Numbered from the stretch's first letter, positions 35,586-47,306 are shown. The stretch is DNA of 64,000 nucleotides from Quercus robur (GCF_932294415.1 NC_065541.1:48834290-48898289), one strand, 5' to 3'. A program made the numbers and translations. The notes: generated by a model from the sequence alone, not told the origin.

Positions 35586-35965
35586 TTCTCTATAATAGAT
35601 AATGAGACCAAAAAAAAAGCCACTCCAATAGATTCTCTATACCCAAAAGGTTTTTTTGGCTCATGAACTGTAGTTCATCAAGTCTAATGGGCTACTGTTC
35701 ATTCTCCAAAAATTTTTTTCTATTATAATAATCAGGTGTTGAATAAAAAAAGTTTTGGAAGATGTGTAGTTGTTAAAAAAAGAATAAATAATAAATAAAG
35801 AAATAATATTTAAATGAGATAAAGAATCTGTTGGAAAGTGTATTTGAAAAAGTAGGTAAATAAAAAGTAAAAGTCATTGTTCATTCTCCAAACAGTACAA
35901 AAATTTGACGAATTTGTTGGAGATACTCTTAGAAATTACAAAAAAAAAAAAAAAAAAAAAAAAAA

Positions 35966-36600
35966 CCTATAGCTTTATTATAAACTGTATCTTCATTGTG
36001 GGCACTTCTCTCTCTCTCTCTCTTTCTCTGCCTCTGGTTGTTGTTTTCTGATGGGTAGGTGCTAAACTAGTCCTTACTTACTACTCCCTAATTAAGCAAC
36101 AAGGATCAACTTGATTTAATTAAATGTTTACTTCTCACTTAAAAATAAATAAATAAATGAAGACGGCAATTATGTATTTACTTCTTAAAGTATTATATCA
36201 TTAAGTGTTTTTTTATTTGTTATGTTACTACTTTTTTGGGTTATATTGGGCGTGGATCATTGTGATTTTAATGCTAATAGGACTCATTACTCATATTCTA
36301 AACCTGTCTTTATCAACCCCATTTGTTTATTCAATGTTCTGTATCTTGTTTAGAATCTTCACTCAATCACCTATCCTGGGTTTTTCCTTTTCATTAAACT
36401 ATATCTCAATCATTGAAGCCATAATGTTTTTATTTGAACTCTAATCTTTTCAAATCCAAAACCTGGCTTATAGAGACGATTGGCTTTTGTTTTCAGTCTT
36501 TTGAAAGGAGATGTTTGGCTTGTTGGTTAACATTTTGCTAATTACTTCCCATTTGTCCTGGATTTTTTTTTTTTTTTTTTATTCAGTTTTTGTGGGGGCA
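35966..36600 (+). promoter_or_regulatory. Promoter, leader exon and leader intron of the Yippee-like gene
   Basis: A CT-rich leader with GCCTCTGGTTGTTGTTTTCT ends at a possible donor (GATGGGTAG then GTGCTA) near 36056. A matching acceptor GTGGGGGCAG lies at about 36600, giving a leader intron of about 540 bases before the exon with the ATG. The first 250 bases are duplicated at 16000-16258. The leader intron is an inference from splice-site shape. Confidence 0.5.
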
Positions 36601-36631
36601 GTACATTGATTGGTATTGAGAAAATTCAACA

Positions 36632-37376
36632 ATGGAGGACTTGGGTGGGCCAAGGTTGTACAGCTGCTTTAGGTGCCGGAACAATGTGTGCCGACACGAT
36701 GATATCATTTCTAAAGATTTTCAGGTGAACTCCCTCCTGATCATCATCTCCAAATTTTGACACTGCAACTTTTTAATATCTGTGCTTAAATCAATAAATA
36801 TTTGTATGATTAGTTTAGTGTATGAGTCTATGAGATTCAAACTTCCAAGGGTGTTTTGTGGTAGCCATAGGTACAAATTCAAAATTTTTCTTTGTTTATA
36901 CAAAGCCATATTTATATGTAACTCACAGTTTGTGTCAAGTTGAAGTGAAACTTGAATGTTAGATGGATAAAGGTTAATATGGTTTATACTAATTTTCATG
37001 CGTTTCAGTGTTTGTTTTCTACACTGCATACATGGTCCTGTGAATTCTTAAAACCACTTCTGGTGTTCCTAAATGAAACATGCTGCTCAATGTTTCTTCA
37101 AGATTTAATTTTTCTCAACATTTGTGTACAAAATTTTATTTTTTCTAGTCGGGCAACAACAGAGCCTTTCTGTTCTCCCATGCGATGAACATTGTGGAAG
37201 GGCCTAAAGAGGATCGGAACCTTATTACAGGTCTTCACACGGTTGCTGATGTATTTTGCTCGGACTGCGGGGAATTGTTGGGTTGGAAATATGAACGAGC
37301 TTATGAGGAATCCCAAAAGTACAAAGAAGGGAAAATCATACTTGAAAAGTTTAAGATCATCAAGGATAATTGGTAG
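36632..37376 (+). CDS. Yippee-like zinc-binding protein
   Basis: Two coding exons, 36632-36724 and 37149-37376, with GT/AG joints, give 106 residues from [20 protein letters not shown] to KFKIIKDNW. The Yippee/Mis18-type domain is complete: CFRC near the N-terminus and CSDCG about 50 residues later are the paired CXXC zinc ligands. [19 protein letters not shown] and [20 protein letters not shown] match the family core strongly. Plant Yippee-like proteins are small and poorly characterised; animal YPELs localise to nucleus and centrosome and some act in an E3 ligase complex. Length is standard and no defect is seen. Its upstream region was tandemly duplicated and the right copy filled with transposons, but the last 400 bases before the gene are clean. 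Confidence 0.93.
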
Positions 37377-38654
37377 CACACAGAAATGGCTGTGAATTCC
37401 TCTATTTCTTGTTGACACAAGTTACTTCATGCTTCATTATGTTCATCTAGTGCAAAGAATTGAATGTCATTGATTATTAAAAGCATGAAAAAGTCATTGT
37501 TCTTGTATATGGATAAAACTTGTGCAAAAGTGCCTTGCATTACACGTTATGGTATTATTTATGCATAAATTGAAAAGATGACTATTTAGGAATGAAAAGT
37601 TGGAAACTTCTGTAGTGATCATTCTTCTTCATTTGTATAGAATTTGTGTCAGCAATCGATAGAAGGTGAATTTTCTACCTAACAAGGGACCAAATGTCTT
37701 GTATATTTAATAGGCAATTTCTTTGTAGCTTCATGTTTTCTGTCTGAGTCACCGCCCTTGAAACTGATCTATTGTTACTTTGTTTCTATTAGCTAGGGAA
37801 TATGACACTGCTAAAAGCATTTATAATCAGGTTTCCAATCACCTCAAAAGTCATGTTGGTCTCTTATTGTTTGCATCATAGGGAAAAGCACCAATCAGCT
37901 AAGCCTAACTATTGCAAACTACAAAAACACAAAAGTAGAGCATCTATAATTTCTTTTCACCTTTCCTTGCAAAGTGCAAACAAGTAAAGGGAGGCATATG
38001 GAAGGGCTTGATCGTTTTGTTGTGATAATTGTACTCGTGGTATCTTAAACAAACTTTATTTGTCTCTACTAAACTTCAAGTTACCTAAATAAAATTATGT
38101 TTGAAAATTTTGAGTCTTTAAATTTTAGATTGAAGAATTTCCAAGAAACGACAGACAATATTATACTTGCGTACAAGATATAAACAATTTTAATTATGGG
38201 CTAGTTTATCTATTTTGGTTGTAATTCTCTCAAAAGACAATAATGGTGAGTTTTGACGTTTCACATATCAAAGATGAGACTTTACAAATTTTCAATTCGA
38301 TCTCATCCCATATGATGATCAAGGTGTGGAAATTGTAGGTATTGAGAACGCTATGGAAGGTACAACCCAAGTTTTAATGTTATATAATGCAACGAACAAT
38401 ATTTTTCAGAACATATTTCATAAGTTATTATTGGCTTATTGTTTCTTCTCTGCACTCACCTATTGTCTACCATTTACAACTAAACATCTCAGTAGTTGTG
38501 AAAAAAAATTGTCGCTTTAAACAATTGTTTAATAGTTGAGTTTTATCAAGTCACACTAAGAAAATCATGATGTTCCAGGGACTGGGACGGCATGATCCTT
38601 GCATAATAGTAATAGTGGCAAAAGTAATGCTCAGTCTAACAACTCTTAGAAGTA
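37377..38654. other. 3' flank of the Yippee-like gene and spacer
   Basis: Probable 3' untranslated region to about 37480, then AT-rich sequence. I see no gene or defined repeat. Confidence 0.5.
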
Positions 38655-38770
38655 ATCAATGGGCTAATCGTATAGCATAATGCCTCCTTGGGAAGGTTGA
38701 TATCTGGGTTTCAATCTTTGTCTTACCATACTAAAAAACCTTAACCTTTTTTAAAAAGATTTATTATTAC
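38655..38770 (+). mobile_element. Possible tRNA-derived SINE remnant
   Basis: GGGCTAATCGTATAGCATAA ... CCTTGGGAAGGTTGATATCT followed by GGGTTTCAATC resembles a tRNA-type A box and B box about 35 bases apart. The ends and target sites are unclear, so it may be an old truncated copy. Confidence 0.35.
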
Positions 38771-39711
38771 TTATACAATTGTAGTGTTTTTCCTTTATCT
38801 TTTATAATGAGTACTTATCCCCTTTGTTAGTATTTTCTGTCATATTAATAGAAAATTCAAAAAAAAAAAAAAATTGGCAAAAAGCATTTGGACCCATACA
38901 TTAATATCTTGATGTCCTCTAATATGAAAAATACATTATGTGCGCAACTGTCAACGACCTTTTCGGTGTTTATCAAGGGAGACATCCCAAAGTTAAATCC
39001 CCCATAAGTCATGGCCCTCCTAATCCTAATAATTTTTAAAGATTTTGCGACCAAAAAAAAAATGATTCCCCCAAAAAAAAAACTAATTTTTTAAGAAAAA
39101 TTAAATAAAAAAATTTAAAAAAATTATAATATACCATAAAAAATAATAAGATTATAAAATTTATAAGTAAATTATACAAATTTTATAAAAGTTTCGCTTA
39201 AATTCATTATTTTGTGAATATATGCATGAAAATTCTTTAATGATTTGAATACAATAAGTAGGTTTAAGGCATATAGCTGATTCTTAAAAAAAAAAGGTTT
39301 AAGGCATATAGCTAAAGAAATTTCATTGTCAAGTCTATAATAAAATGCCTATTTAATATGAGTAATAAAATAATAACAAGTTTTGTCACGCGAGTTCCAA
39401 CTATGCATTTTTTTTTTCCTATGTGCTGATATGCTTAGTTTTCATAATTTTCTTGAATAAAATTGTTTTCTTCAATTTAATGTTACGTACTTTGTATTTT
39501 TAGTTTAGGTCTCTCACACAAAATATGAAAATATTTGCTCACAATTTCAAGTAAAACATCAAATCCATACATAACAAAGTACAAACATGTTTGCATGTAT
39601 GTGATTTGAATTTTATGTACAATTTAATTTTGGTCCAAGAGATCTCTTTTGCCCCCTTAAAATGATTTCTGACTTCGACTCTGATAATGAGGTTCCTAGC
39701 GTAAGGAGGAA

Positions 39712-39742
<31 letters not shown>

Positions 39743-41468
39743 TAACTTGATCACATATACAATATGAAGGGTCATCATTGTGCATGTGATGTGTTTGTTA
39801 TTAGAGGGTATTTAAGTCATTAATATGTAGATCCAAATTCCAAACACGTTTAAAAAAAAAAAATTGTTTTTGTTAATTTAACGTAAAATACAAACATGTT
39901 TCGAAAAAAACGTAAAATACAAACAAAAGAGAGAAAATGCGAAGAGATAAGAAGGGCCATTGCTACGTTTTAAACTAAAGGGGTCAATGGACTAATGGAT
40001 ATTCTAACTGTCCTGTACTTAAAGAGGAAAACTCAATTTGCCCTAAAAAATCTTAGAAAAATAGGCACAAATTCCTACAAAATTTTTTGTATTTGTTTGA
40101 TTATATAATAGTTCAAGGATTTGTATTTTCCTCCCCTTTATGTGACTGTATCATTTTGATAAAATCTCTTCTTCTTTTTTTTAAAGTTAAACTTACCAAA
40201 AGATAATGTTCTGTTAAAATTCTACTAGAAGTCTCTCATTTAACTATATATTTTAAGGAGAAAGTTTGGTTACAACTCTCACTAAAAAATATTAACATAA
40301 CTATATATTTTAAAAATTTAACTGTTAAATTGCATATTCTTTATATTCTTAACATGCATGTTAAATTTTATGCTAATCAGATGTTATTTACCATTTAATC
40401 CATAAAATTATTTTTCATACATAATTTTAGAATACAAAAACTTGAAATGTAAACATTTGATTGATAACATTATTAATTTTTTATTCTTTGGAAATTTTGT
40501 AAGTATGAAGGATATAAGAAGAAAATGTAATATAATGATGAATTTGACAAATTCAAATTCAATAAAAAGATATTGAGTGGAGTTGTAGACTTGTAGCCAA
40601 ATTTATAGTCCATATTTTTATTGATTTGTGTAGAATATTTCTAGTTTATGTTCTCGGGGTTATATTCTAAAAGCAAAAGTAAAAGAATTCAATGAAAGAT
40701 GCATTATTTTTAAAATACATAAATAAACCTCTATAGAATTTCAATAATGGGTTTTTTAGGGAAGGTTTATTTTTGGGTATAGTTATTCTAAAGACACAAT
40801 TTATGTCACAATTTGTTGAATTGGTTGACTGTGAGTGAAGGTCTTGGTGGATAATTATTTTTATATGAATCCACAATTTTTCTCTATCAATCACAATCAA
40901 TTACTTTAGCAAATTATGCCAAAACTTGTAACAAAAATTGTGCCCAAAAACTTTCTATTTAGAGTACGTTTTCTGGTAAAGGTCTAATTTATCAGTATAA
41001 TGGGGGGAGTAAGTTTTCTGGTAAAGGTCTAGTTTATCAGTATAATGAAGAAATGTGGACAGTCTACGATAAAGCAAATAAATTTTCCATTAAGCAAAAT
41101 AAATAAATAAATAAAAAGAAAATAAATTTGCTTCCTCAATGTGCATGTACGGGTGTTCACTCTTTGTTTTGGTGACTTTCTTGGAAGGTCCCTCCTTAAT
41201 TTTTAGTACATTTTAATATTTTACTTTAGTCAAAGCTTCTAGATTTATTTTTTTTTTTTCCCAATAATTGGGTAATGGATCAATTCATGGGTGATATCTT
41301 GCGTAGATTTATTATTATTGTTGATTTGATTAATCTTTTATACCGTTATCTATGCCAGCTTTTATAGTATGTAGTAAGGTGATTACTGATTAGTGATGAG
41401 CATTTTCTTTGATGAATATTGTACAATTGCTTTAGATGTGAAACCATGTCTACCTTCACGATTTCCTC

Positions 41469-41499
<31 letters not shown>

Positions 41500-41837
41500 C
41501 AACCTTCGGGAAGACAATTAATTGTAGATAAAAAATTTCGAGTAAAATAATTGATAACAACCATCACCAAAGATTGTGATATAACCAAGCGTTCTTTACC
41601 TTTTAATTTGATTTTTTTTTTTTTGGGTCTAGAAGATATGCCTTATGTTTGATTAATATTTTCCTCCATGGTTTTTGGTTTATTAGGGGGCATGGTAAGC
41701 CTTTTTGTTTTTCTCCAATGCAATGAACTATGTTTTGGGGCCTAAAAGTACCTATCACTTGTTTTATCATCTCCAATTGAATTTAATTAGTTAATTTGTA
41801 TTGAATTGGAAAACCCTAATATAGCATAGTAAATCAA
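38771..41837. other. AT-rich spacer
   Basis: No gene supported. Contains an A-run near 38862, an (AT)n near 39720-39744, a direct repeat of AAGGTTTAAGGCATATAGCT around 39263 and 39295, a block at 40290-40450 related to repeats near 43500 and 43940, a short duplicate TTTTCTGGTAAAGGTCTA (40968, 41013), and an A-run at 41469-41496. Confidence 0.5.
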
Positions 41838-42000
41838 TTTTTTTTTTTTTATACAAGATAAAAATTCTACTCTAGCCTAATCTAAGTGTATATGTGTGTG
41901 AAGCTCCCTCATAGAGACTTGAATCTCGGCTCTTGCCCCCTACACCGCATAAGCACTTATACTTATGGAGTGACCATCACACGAAGGGTATGCAGTGGTT
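41838..42000 (-). mobile_element. tRNA-derived SINE, minus strand, 163 bp
   Basis: Read on the minus strand it runs from CACTGCATACCC through an A-box-like TGATGGTCACTCCATAAG and a B-box-like GAGATTCAAGTCTC to TACACTTAGATTAGG and an A-tail (the T-run at 41838 on the plus strand). It is flanked by an 11-bp duplication TAGTAAATCAA (41827-41837, 42001-42011). It is complete, without coding capacity. Confidence 0.8.
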
Positions 42001-42011
42001 TAGTAAATCAA

Positions 42012-42943
42012 ATCTTAAAAAACCTTCTTTCGTGATATTTATTTAATTTACCCATAGACAAGTTACAAGTTATAATCTTTAATTAGAGAATTTAATGTCA
42101 TTAGTAAGCACTTAATTTAATGGGAAATAGCCACAATTCTCCAATTTGTATGTGTATAATAGCCAAAGTCTAATTATTTTAAAAATCATTCAAAAATAAC
42201 AATCTAATTGAATTGAGGGTTTAAATCACCAATTAGGACTCTCAATTACAAGTTTGAAGGATCAATTAGAATAATTGATAACCCTAATATTTCTCTCAAA
42301 AAAAAAAAGAAAAAAAGATAACCCTAATATAAAAAATCCCTCAAATTGAGCTTAAAACCTAACCTTAGCTTTGAAATCTCTCAAATTCCCACCAAATCAT
42401 TAAAAAATAGGTAAAATTGACATCAAATATTGAAAGAATAAGTTGGAGTACATACTCGGGAGGGTTCAATTGAGTCAATGAGAAAAGACATGGATCACAA
42501 CCATCAAACACCCGAACATTTCTTGCAAGATTTGGCTAGAATTCAACAGTGACTAATTATCCCAAAGTTGGATAGAGAGACCTTTCAATAGGGGAAGTTG
42601 AATAACCCCTTGGTTGCCTTAAATGAATCATTTAAGCTTGAAGCAGGATCTTTGGAGTCATGGGAGGTCTAGGTGCTTTTGAATTCTAATATTTGGGTTT
42701 ATATAGGTTTAGGTAGTTTAAGTTTAATGGAATAAGATTTTTTCCCCTTTTTCCCTATTTTAATTTTTTAGTGGTACAATAAATATATATATAAAGTACT
42801 AATGCAAAGTAAAATGATGTGTACTATTTATCTATCATATGAGTCACCCGTACAACCTTATTATTGAACAAGAAAAGATCACCTCCCAATTAAATCCTTG
42901 TGTTCCTTCAAAATTTAGTTAGATATGAGATACGTGATATTTA
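42012..42943. other. Spacer, no gene seen
   Basis: AT-rich sequence with no long frame. The last bases TTA at 42941-42943 are the target site of the next MITE. Confidence 0.5.
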
Positions 42944-43213
42944 GGATCCGTTTGAATACAACTGAAAATTAAAAACTGAAATTGAAAACTGAAAAACATT
43001 GTAACAAAATAATTTTTAAATGTGTGAATAGTACCGTGGAACCCATTTTTAATGAAAAAGTTGCTGAAAAGTGATGTTTGTAGGTCCCGTGAACAGTGCA
43101 CGGATACACTGTTCACGGGAGAAAAGTCAAAAGTTCCGGCTTTGAAAAAAAAAAAGTCACAAAAACGCAAACATGCATCTAGGAAGCGCAAAACGCGCTT
43201 CCCAAACGCACTC
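42944..43213. mobile_element. Harbinger-like MITE, GTGTTTGGATACC family, copy 2
   Basis: Starts GGATCCGTTTGAATAC, ends TTCCCAAACGCACTC, flanked by TTA on both sides. Contains GTGAACAGTGCACGG followed by its inverse ACACTGTTCACGGG, a strong internal hairpin typical of the family. Confidence 0.8.
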
Positions 43214-43479
43214 TTATTTGATTTTGTGTTAAGCGGTGCTACCTACATGGCTCGGGTTCCTATTAATTTGGTCTACCTCTCTTGTTGATTACAAACATCT
43301 AGATCAATATAGAAAGAGGCAAATTGAGGTTGGCCATGTTGTTAAGGAAGCTAATCAATGTGTCGGTCATTTGGCTTCAAAGGGTACTGTGGACGGTGGG
43401 GCTCCACATTAAAGTATGTTTATCAATGAAACAAAATTTAGCTACAAAATTAGTTGTAGCCTAAAACTATAATCTTACT

Positions 43480-43640
43480 TAATAAAATAAATATTACTGC
43501 ATATTTTGAAAATCTAACCGTTGAATTGCATGTTCTTTATACTTTTAATACATATGTCAAATTTTGTGTCAAACAGATGTTATTTAATATATGATCTATA
43601 AGCTTATATTTTATGCATAATTTTAAACTTAAAGTGCTAT
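43480..43640. repeat. Dispersed repeat, CATGTTCTTTAT family
   Basis: TTTTGAAAATCTAACCGTTG ... GCATGTTCTTTATAC ... CAGATGTTATTTAATA; related to 40300-40450 and to both arms of the inverted repeat at 43900-44235. Ends not determined. Confidence 0.5.
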
Positions 43641-43899
43641 GCTTAATAAATGAATAAAACTTTCGTTTGACTAAGGCGTAGGGAGAAAGCTAGGAATAAA
43701 CACATCCAATTACGTTGATTCCTATACAACAAGCAAATGCTCTCTTTTTTTTTTTTTTCTTTTCTTTTTTTGATAGGAACAAGCGAACGCTCTTGATGTG
43801 CAATCTAATACTCTTTCAAAGTATTTATTAATCGGAAAAGATTTCTCTAAAAATTAGTTTAAACACCTTTCAAAAAATATATATATAGTTTAAATAGAA

Positions 43900-44235
43900 A
43901 CCTTTCAAACTTCTCAAATATCTTTTTATTTGATATAAATTTTGAAAATCTAATCGTTAAATTACATGTTCTTATTATATTTTTCATGATTACAAAATTT
44001 TAAAAATGTCAAAAATTAATAATTATGTCATCAAAAACATGTTTAAATTTCAAATTCTTAGATAAAAAATTTGCATAAAAAATATGTTTATTGATCGAAT
44101 AGTAAATAACATCCGATTTAAACGAAATTTGACGTGTTAAAAACAAAAATAACATGCAATCCAACGATTATATTTTCAAAATTCACATTAATAAAAAGAT
44201 ATAAAAAGAGTTTGAAGAATTTCTCTTTAAAAAGA
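43900..44235. mobile_element. Inverted-repeat (foldback) element
   Basis: The left arm TATCTTTTTATTTGATATAA then ATTTTGAAAATCTAATCGTT is matched in inverse by the right arm around 44160-44215, with further matching out to TTCAAAC/GTTTGAA. About 300 bases overall, no coding capacity; class not determined. Confidence 0.6.
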
Positions 44236-44443
44236 AACGTATATAGGCAGAGCAAAAACTCTTGGAGATCAAATTAATGACATGAAAAAGAAGGAAAAGA
44301 AATTGAGAGAAAGGAGCTCCATGTGAGAAGGAAACTACCCATGGTCCCATACGTCAACCACAGACCAAAAAATCCAGTCTCTCTCTTTTTCTTTTTCCTT
44401 TTTCTTTTTTTTAAGGATAAAACCCAGTCTTATTATTAGGTTA

Positions 44444-44632
44444 GGGTTTGTTTGGATACCACTTATTGCTGAAAATATTGTAACAAAATAATTTTTAAAC
44501 TATGAATAGTGCCCATGGGACCCAATTTTAAAGTTACTAACGCGTTTTTTTTTGTACAAATTGGTCTGTGAACAATGCACAGGACTAAGAAAAAAATGCA
44601 AACACAAATAATTTTGCTATGCAAGCGCACAC
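44444..44632. mobile_element. Harbinger-like MITE, GTGTTTGGATACC family, copy 3
   Basis: Starts GGGTTTGTTTGGATACC, ends AAGCGCACAC, flanked by TTA (44441-44443, 44633-44635). It is shorter than copy 2, with the central hairpin partly lost. Confidence 0.75.
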
Positions 44633-45201
44633 TTAGTTGTCATTTCATTAAAAAAACAAAAAACACACACATATGATATACCCAAAAAAAAAAAAAAAAA
44701 AAAGACGGCACATTTTATGGACTCAAAACAAAAAGAAAGAATCCAAATAATATGAAATTGATAGAGAAAATGTATGAAAGAGAAAAGGAAGCTTCATGGA
44801 AACCGGACAAATTAAGCTATTCCTTTCTATCAAAAGATTACGTAAGCCCACGATATTATTTTCTGTACTCCTACCAATTGCACCTTCCTAGAAACCGTTA
44901 TATTTCAATTATAAAATTAATTCCAAACTATTTATTAAAAAAAATAAAATCAACAACAATATTTATCAACTAGTGAAAATTGAGAGAATCTACACCATAC
45001 ACTTTTTCTGATTAAAATAATGAACTGATCATAACGGTCATGGCTTGAGTTCCACACCTTTCTTGTGTGAACTTGCTAGCATAACTTTATAGATAGATCC
45101 TCCACATGAAGGGCGAAACCACCACAAAAATAGTTTCATGAAAACTCTCTCTCTATATGCTTGCTTATTTACTGGGGTCTAAAATATTCCCTACCTACTG
45201 T

Positions 45202-45209
45202 TATATAAG
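45202..45209 (+). promoter_or_regulatory. TATA box of the EF-hand gene
   Basis: TATATAAG about 100 bases before the ATG at 45307, a normal plant TATA-to-start spacing with a short leader. No other core element is clear. Confidence 0.65.
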
Positions 45210-45306
45210 AGCCAATTGTGCCACTATATTTTTGCGTGTACCATTAAAAACTACTAGCCCAATAGCTAGGAACTAGGAAGCTTCTTCCATTCACCCCAAA
45301 AACACA

Positions 45307-45663
45307 ATGGAAAACAACATGAAAAGTGAATTTGAGGACTTGTTGCCAGTGATGGCTGACAAGCTTGATGTTGAGGCCTTTGTGGGTGAGTTATGTAAGG
45401 GGTTCAAGCTTTTGGCAGACCCAGAAAGGGGTTTGATAACATCCGAGAGTCTAAGGAAGAACTCAGCTCTCCTTGGCATGGACGGGATGAGCAAAGAGGA
45501 TGCAGAGGCAATGGTTAAAGAAGGTGATCTTGATGGTGATGGCGTGCTTAATGAGAATGAGTTTTGTATCCTAATGGTGAGGCTGAGCCCTGAGATGATG
45601 GAAGATGCTGAGGCATGGCTTGAGAAGGCGCTTGACCCAGAGCTAAAGAAGTCTTCAGCTTGA
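45307..45663 (+). CDS. Small EF-hand calcium-binding protein, PBP1/KIC type
   Basis: One exon, 118 residues, from MENNMKSEFEDLLPVM to DPELKKSSA. It has a single canonical EF-hand loop, DLDGDGVLNENE (about residues 77-88), with Asp/Asn and the final Glu in coordinating positions. It is preceded by a conserved helix-rich N-terminus (EDLLPVMADKLDVEAFVGEL) and followed by FCILMVRLSPEMM. This arrangement is that of plant PBP1 (PINOID-binding protein) and KIC (kinesin-like KCBP interactor), which link calcium to auxin-transport kinase activity or trichome kinesin. It is intronless, as usual for the group. ATG context is AACACAATGG. Whether it is the PBP1 or the KIC orthologue cannot be settled by eye. 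Confidence 0.9.
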   Translation: MENNMKSEFEDLLPVMADKLDVEAFVGELCKGFKLLADPERGLITSESLRKNSALLGMDGMSKEDAEAMVKEGDLDGDGVLNENEFCILMVRLSPEMMEDAEAWLEKALDPELKKSSA

Positions 45664-45904
45664 TCATCATGTTATTACTTTTTCTTTTTCTTTTTTTTTT
45701 CTTTTTTTGTAGCAGTCGAATTTATATAGACTGTTCCATCTGTTTTCTGTAATTTGGCTAAGGGAGACAATTATTTAAATTATGATGATCAAATTGTTTA
45801 GATTGATGCGGGCTATAGTTTTTTTCATCAATAGGAGATGGAATATGGATGGGAGTTACCAATGGGAGCTTTAGCCTTTAGCTACATCTGCCTTTTCTGG
45901 TATG

Positions 45905-46160
45905 TATTGTCTTATTACTCTAGGATCAATATGGACCTAAAGATCCCCCAAACTCCTTGATGAACTTTCATTAATTGGTCAAAGACTAGATGGAAACTGC
46001 ACCATTGATATATTGGTTGGATCAATGGTAAATTCTCTTATTACTCTTTGATCAATATGGACCTAAAGATCCAACAAACCCCTTCATGACCTTACATTAA
46101 TTGGTCAAGAGTCAAGACTAGATGGTAACTGCATCATTGATTTCTAGTTCGATCAATGTT
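45905..46160. repeat. Direct duplication of about 120 bp
   Basis: Two copies, about 45909-46027 and 46033-46157, share ATCAATATGGACCTAAAGAT and CATTAATTGGTCAA. It lies 250 bases downstream of the EF-hand gene and is non-coding. Confidence 0.75.
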
Positions 46161-46267
46161 GAATAAACCATGATAAACAAACACTAAACTAATCTCATAA
46201 AAAAATTAGTTAAATAATTTATCCATTATTCTTGACTATTGGAATTGTGAAATTAAATGTCATACTA

Positions 46268-46622
46268 AGTGTTTATTTGGATATCACTTATTTTGCTGAA
46301 AATTAAAAATACTGTAACAAATAATTTTAAACACCAACTGATTCTTTGGGGCTGAAACTACTGTAGCTTCAACTAAAAGTACTTTAGCTTTTTTTCTTTT
46401 TCTTTTTCACTCCTTTCCTAATAGTCACATAAAAATTTGAACATAAAATAATAAAAATAAAATAAAAAACTTTAGCTTTTTCGACACTGAAAAGTGAAAT
46501 GTCATCTAGGTCTTGGAGGACACTGAAAAGTGAAATGTCATCTAGGTCTTGGAGGCCCAGTGTGAAGGAGTTCCCAGCACTAATTGAGAGAAGAGATGGG
46601 GAGCATGGTCTCTCGACCTAAA

Positions 46623-46673
<51 letters not shown>

Positions 46674-47306
46674 ACGAGGTGGAGCTTCGTCTCTCTTTCT
46701 CCCATGGAGTTTGCTCTTATGAAGATCTAATGTTTTAGTTTCTTGATTTGGGAACTCAGTAGTGGTGGATGGGTTGATCGGTGGTGGGTTTGATTGGTTG
46801 ATCGGAAGTGGGTTTGATGAGTTTGATATGGGAACTCGATGGTGCTGGGTGAGGATGAGATTGGTGATGGGTTTGATTTGCGTTTGATGGGTAGATCCAT
46901 TTGATGGGTTTGATTTGGTTTTGGTTTCATATGGGTTTGATGGGTTGATCGGTTTTGTTTTTTTTCATATGGGTTTGATCGGTTTGATCTCATATTGGTG
47001 GCTTCTGTCTTGGTTTTGGTTTCATTGTTTTGATCTTTTGTTTTGATGGGTTTGCTGGGTTTCAAAAACATGAATAGTCATGTTCTGGGAAGAACACGAA
47101 GAACAAGTTCTTCCAAAAAAAATAATGAAAAGAAAAGGAACAGTACACACATGCCTAGTTTTATTGAAACAGTGTGTTCAACCAAAAATTTCTACATTTG
47201 TTCTAAAGTTGTGGGCGTTTATCTTGGAGAGTACTGTAACTATGGGTCCCTTAGTTTAAAATGTCAAACGTAAATGCGAGGCAAATAAATGCAATCCAAA
47301 CGCTCA
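46268..47306. mobile_element. Harbinger-like MITE family, long copy 4 (1.04 kb)
   Basis: Starts AGTGTTTATTTGGATATCAC and ends GCAATCCAAACGCTCA, flanked by CTA on both sides (46265-46267, 47307-47309). The outer parts match the other family members, but the interior contains a CT microsatellite and a degenerate GATGGGTTTGAT-rich tract (46735-47060). Either another element inserted, or this is a longer relative. Confidence 0.55.
46625..46669. repeat. (CT)n microsatellite
   Basis: About 22 uninterrupted TC dinucleotides. Confidence 0.95.

Larger units (their letters stand above)
32013..35929. mobile_element. Harbinger-like MITE (about 385 bp) split by an LTR element
   Basis: Ends GAGCATCTCCAATGG and, inverted, GAGTATCTCCAACAA, flanked by TTA (32010-32012, 35930-35932). 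The left copy of the duplication has the empty site GGATATTTAGAAACT near 15945. The MITE halves are 32013-32051 and 35586-35929. Confidence 0.85.
16259..36217. repeat. Tandem segmental duplication, right copy, expanded to about 20 kb
   Basis: Colinear with 10604-16258 but interrupted by the gypsy element 18343-29414, the solo LTR 30077-30756 and the MITE plus LTR element 32013-35929. It lacks the DNA equivalent to about 12735-13976 of the left copy. Backbone segments are 16259-18342, 29415-30076, 30757-32012 and 35930-36217. The junction between copies shares TTTGT with both original ends, suggesting microhomology-mediated joining. Confidence 0.85.

Noticed and set aside
38655-38770. Functional tRNA gene
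   Set aside because: A-box and B-box-like motifs are present, but no cloverleaf or acceptor stem is formed, so a SINE remnant is the better reading.
46727-47071. 114-codon minus-strand frame rich in Pro, Asn and Thr
   Set aside because: It translates a degenerate GATGGGTTTGAT minisatellite inside a long MITE copy.
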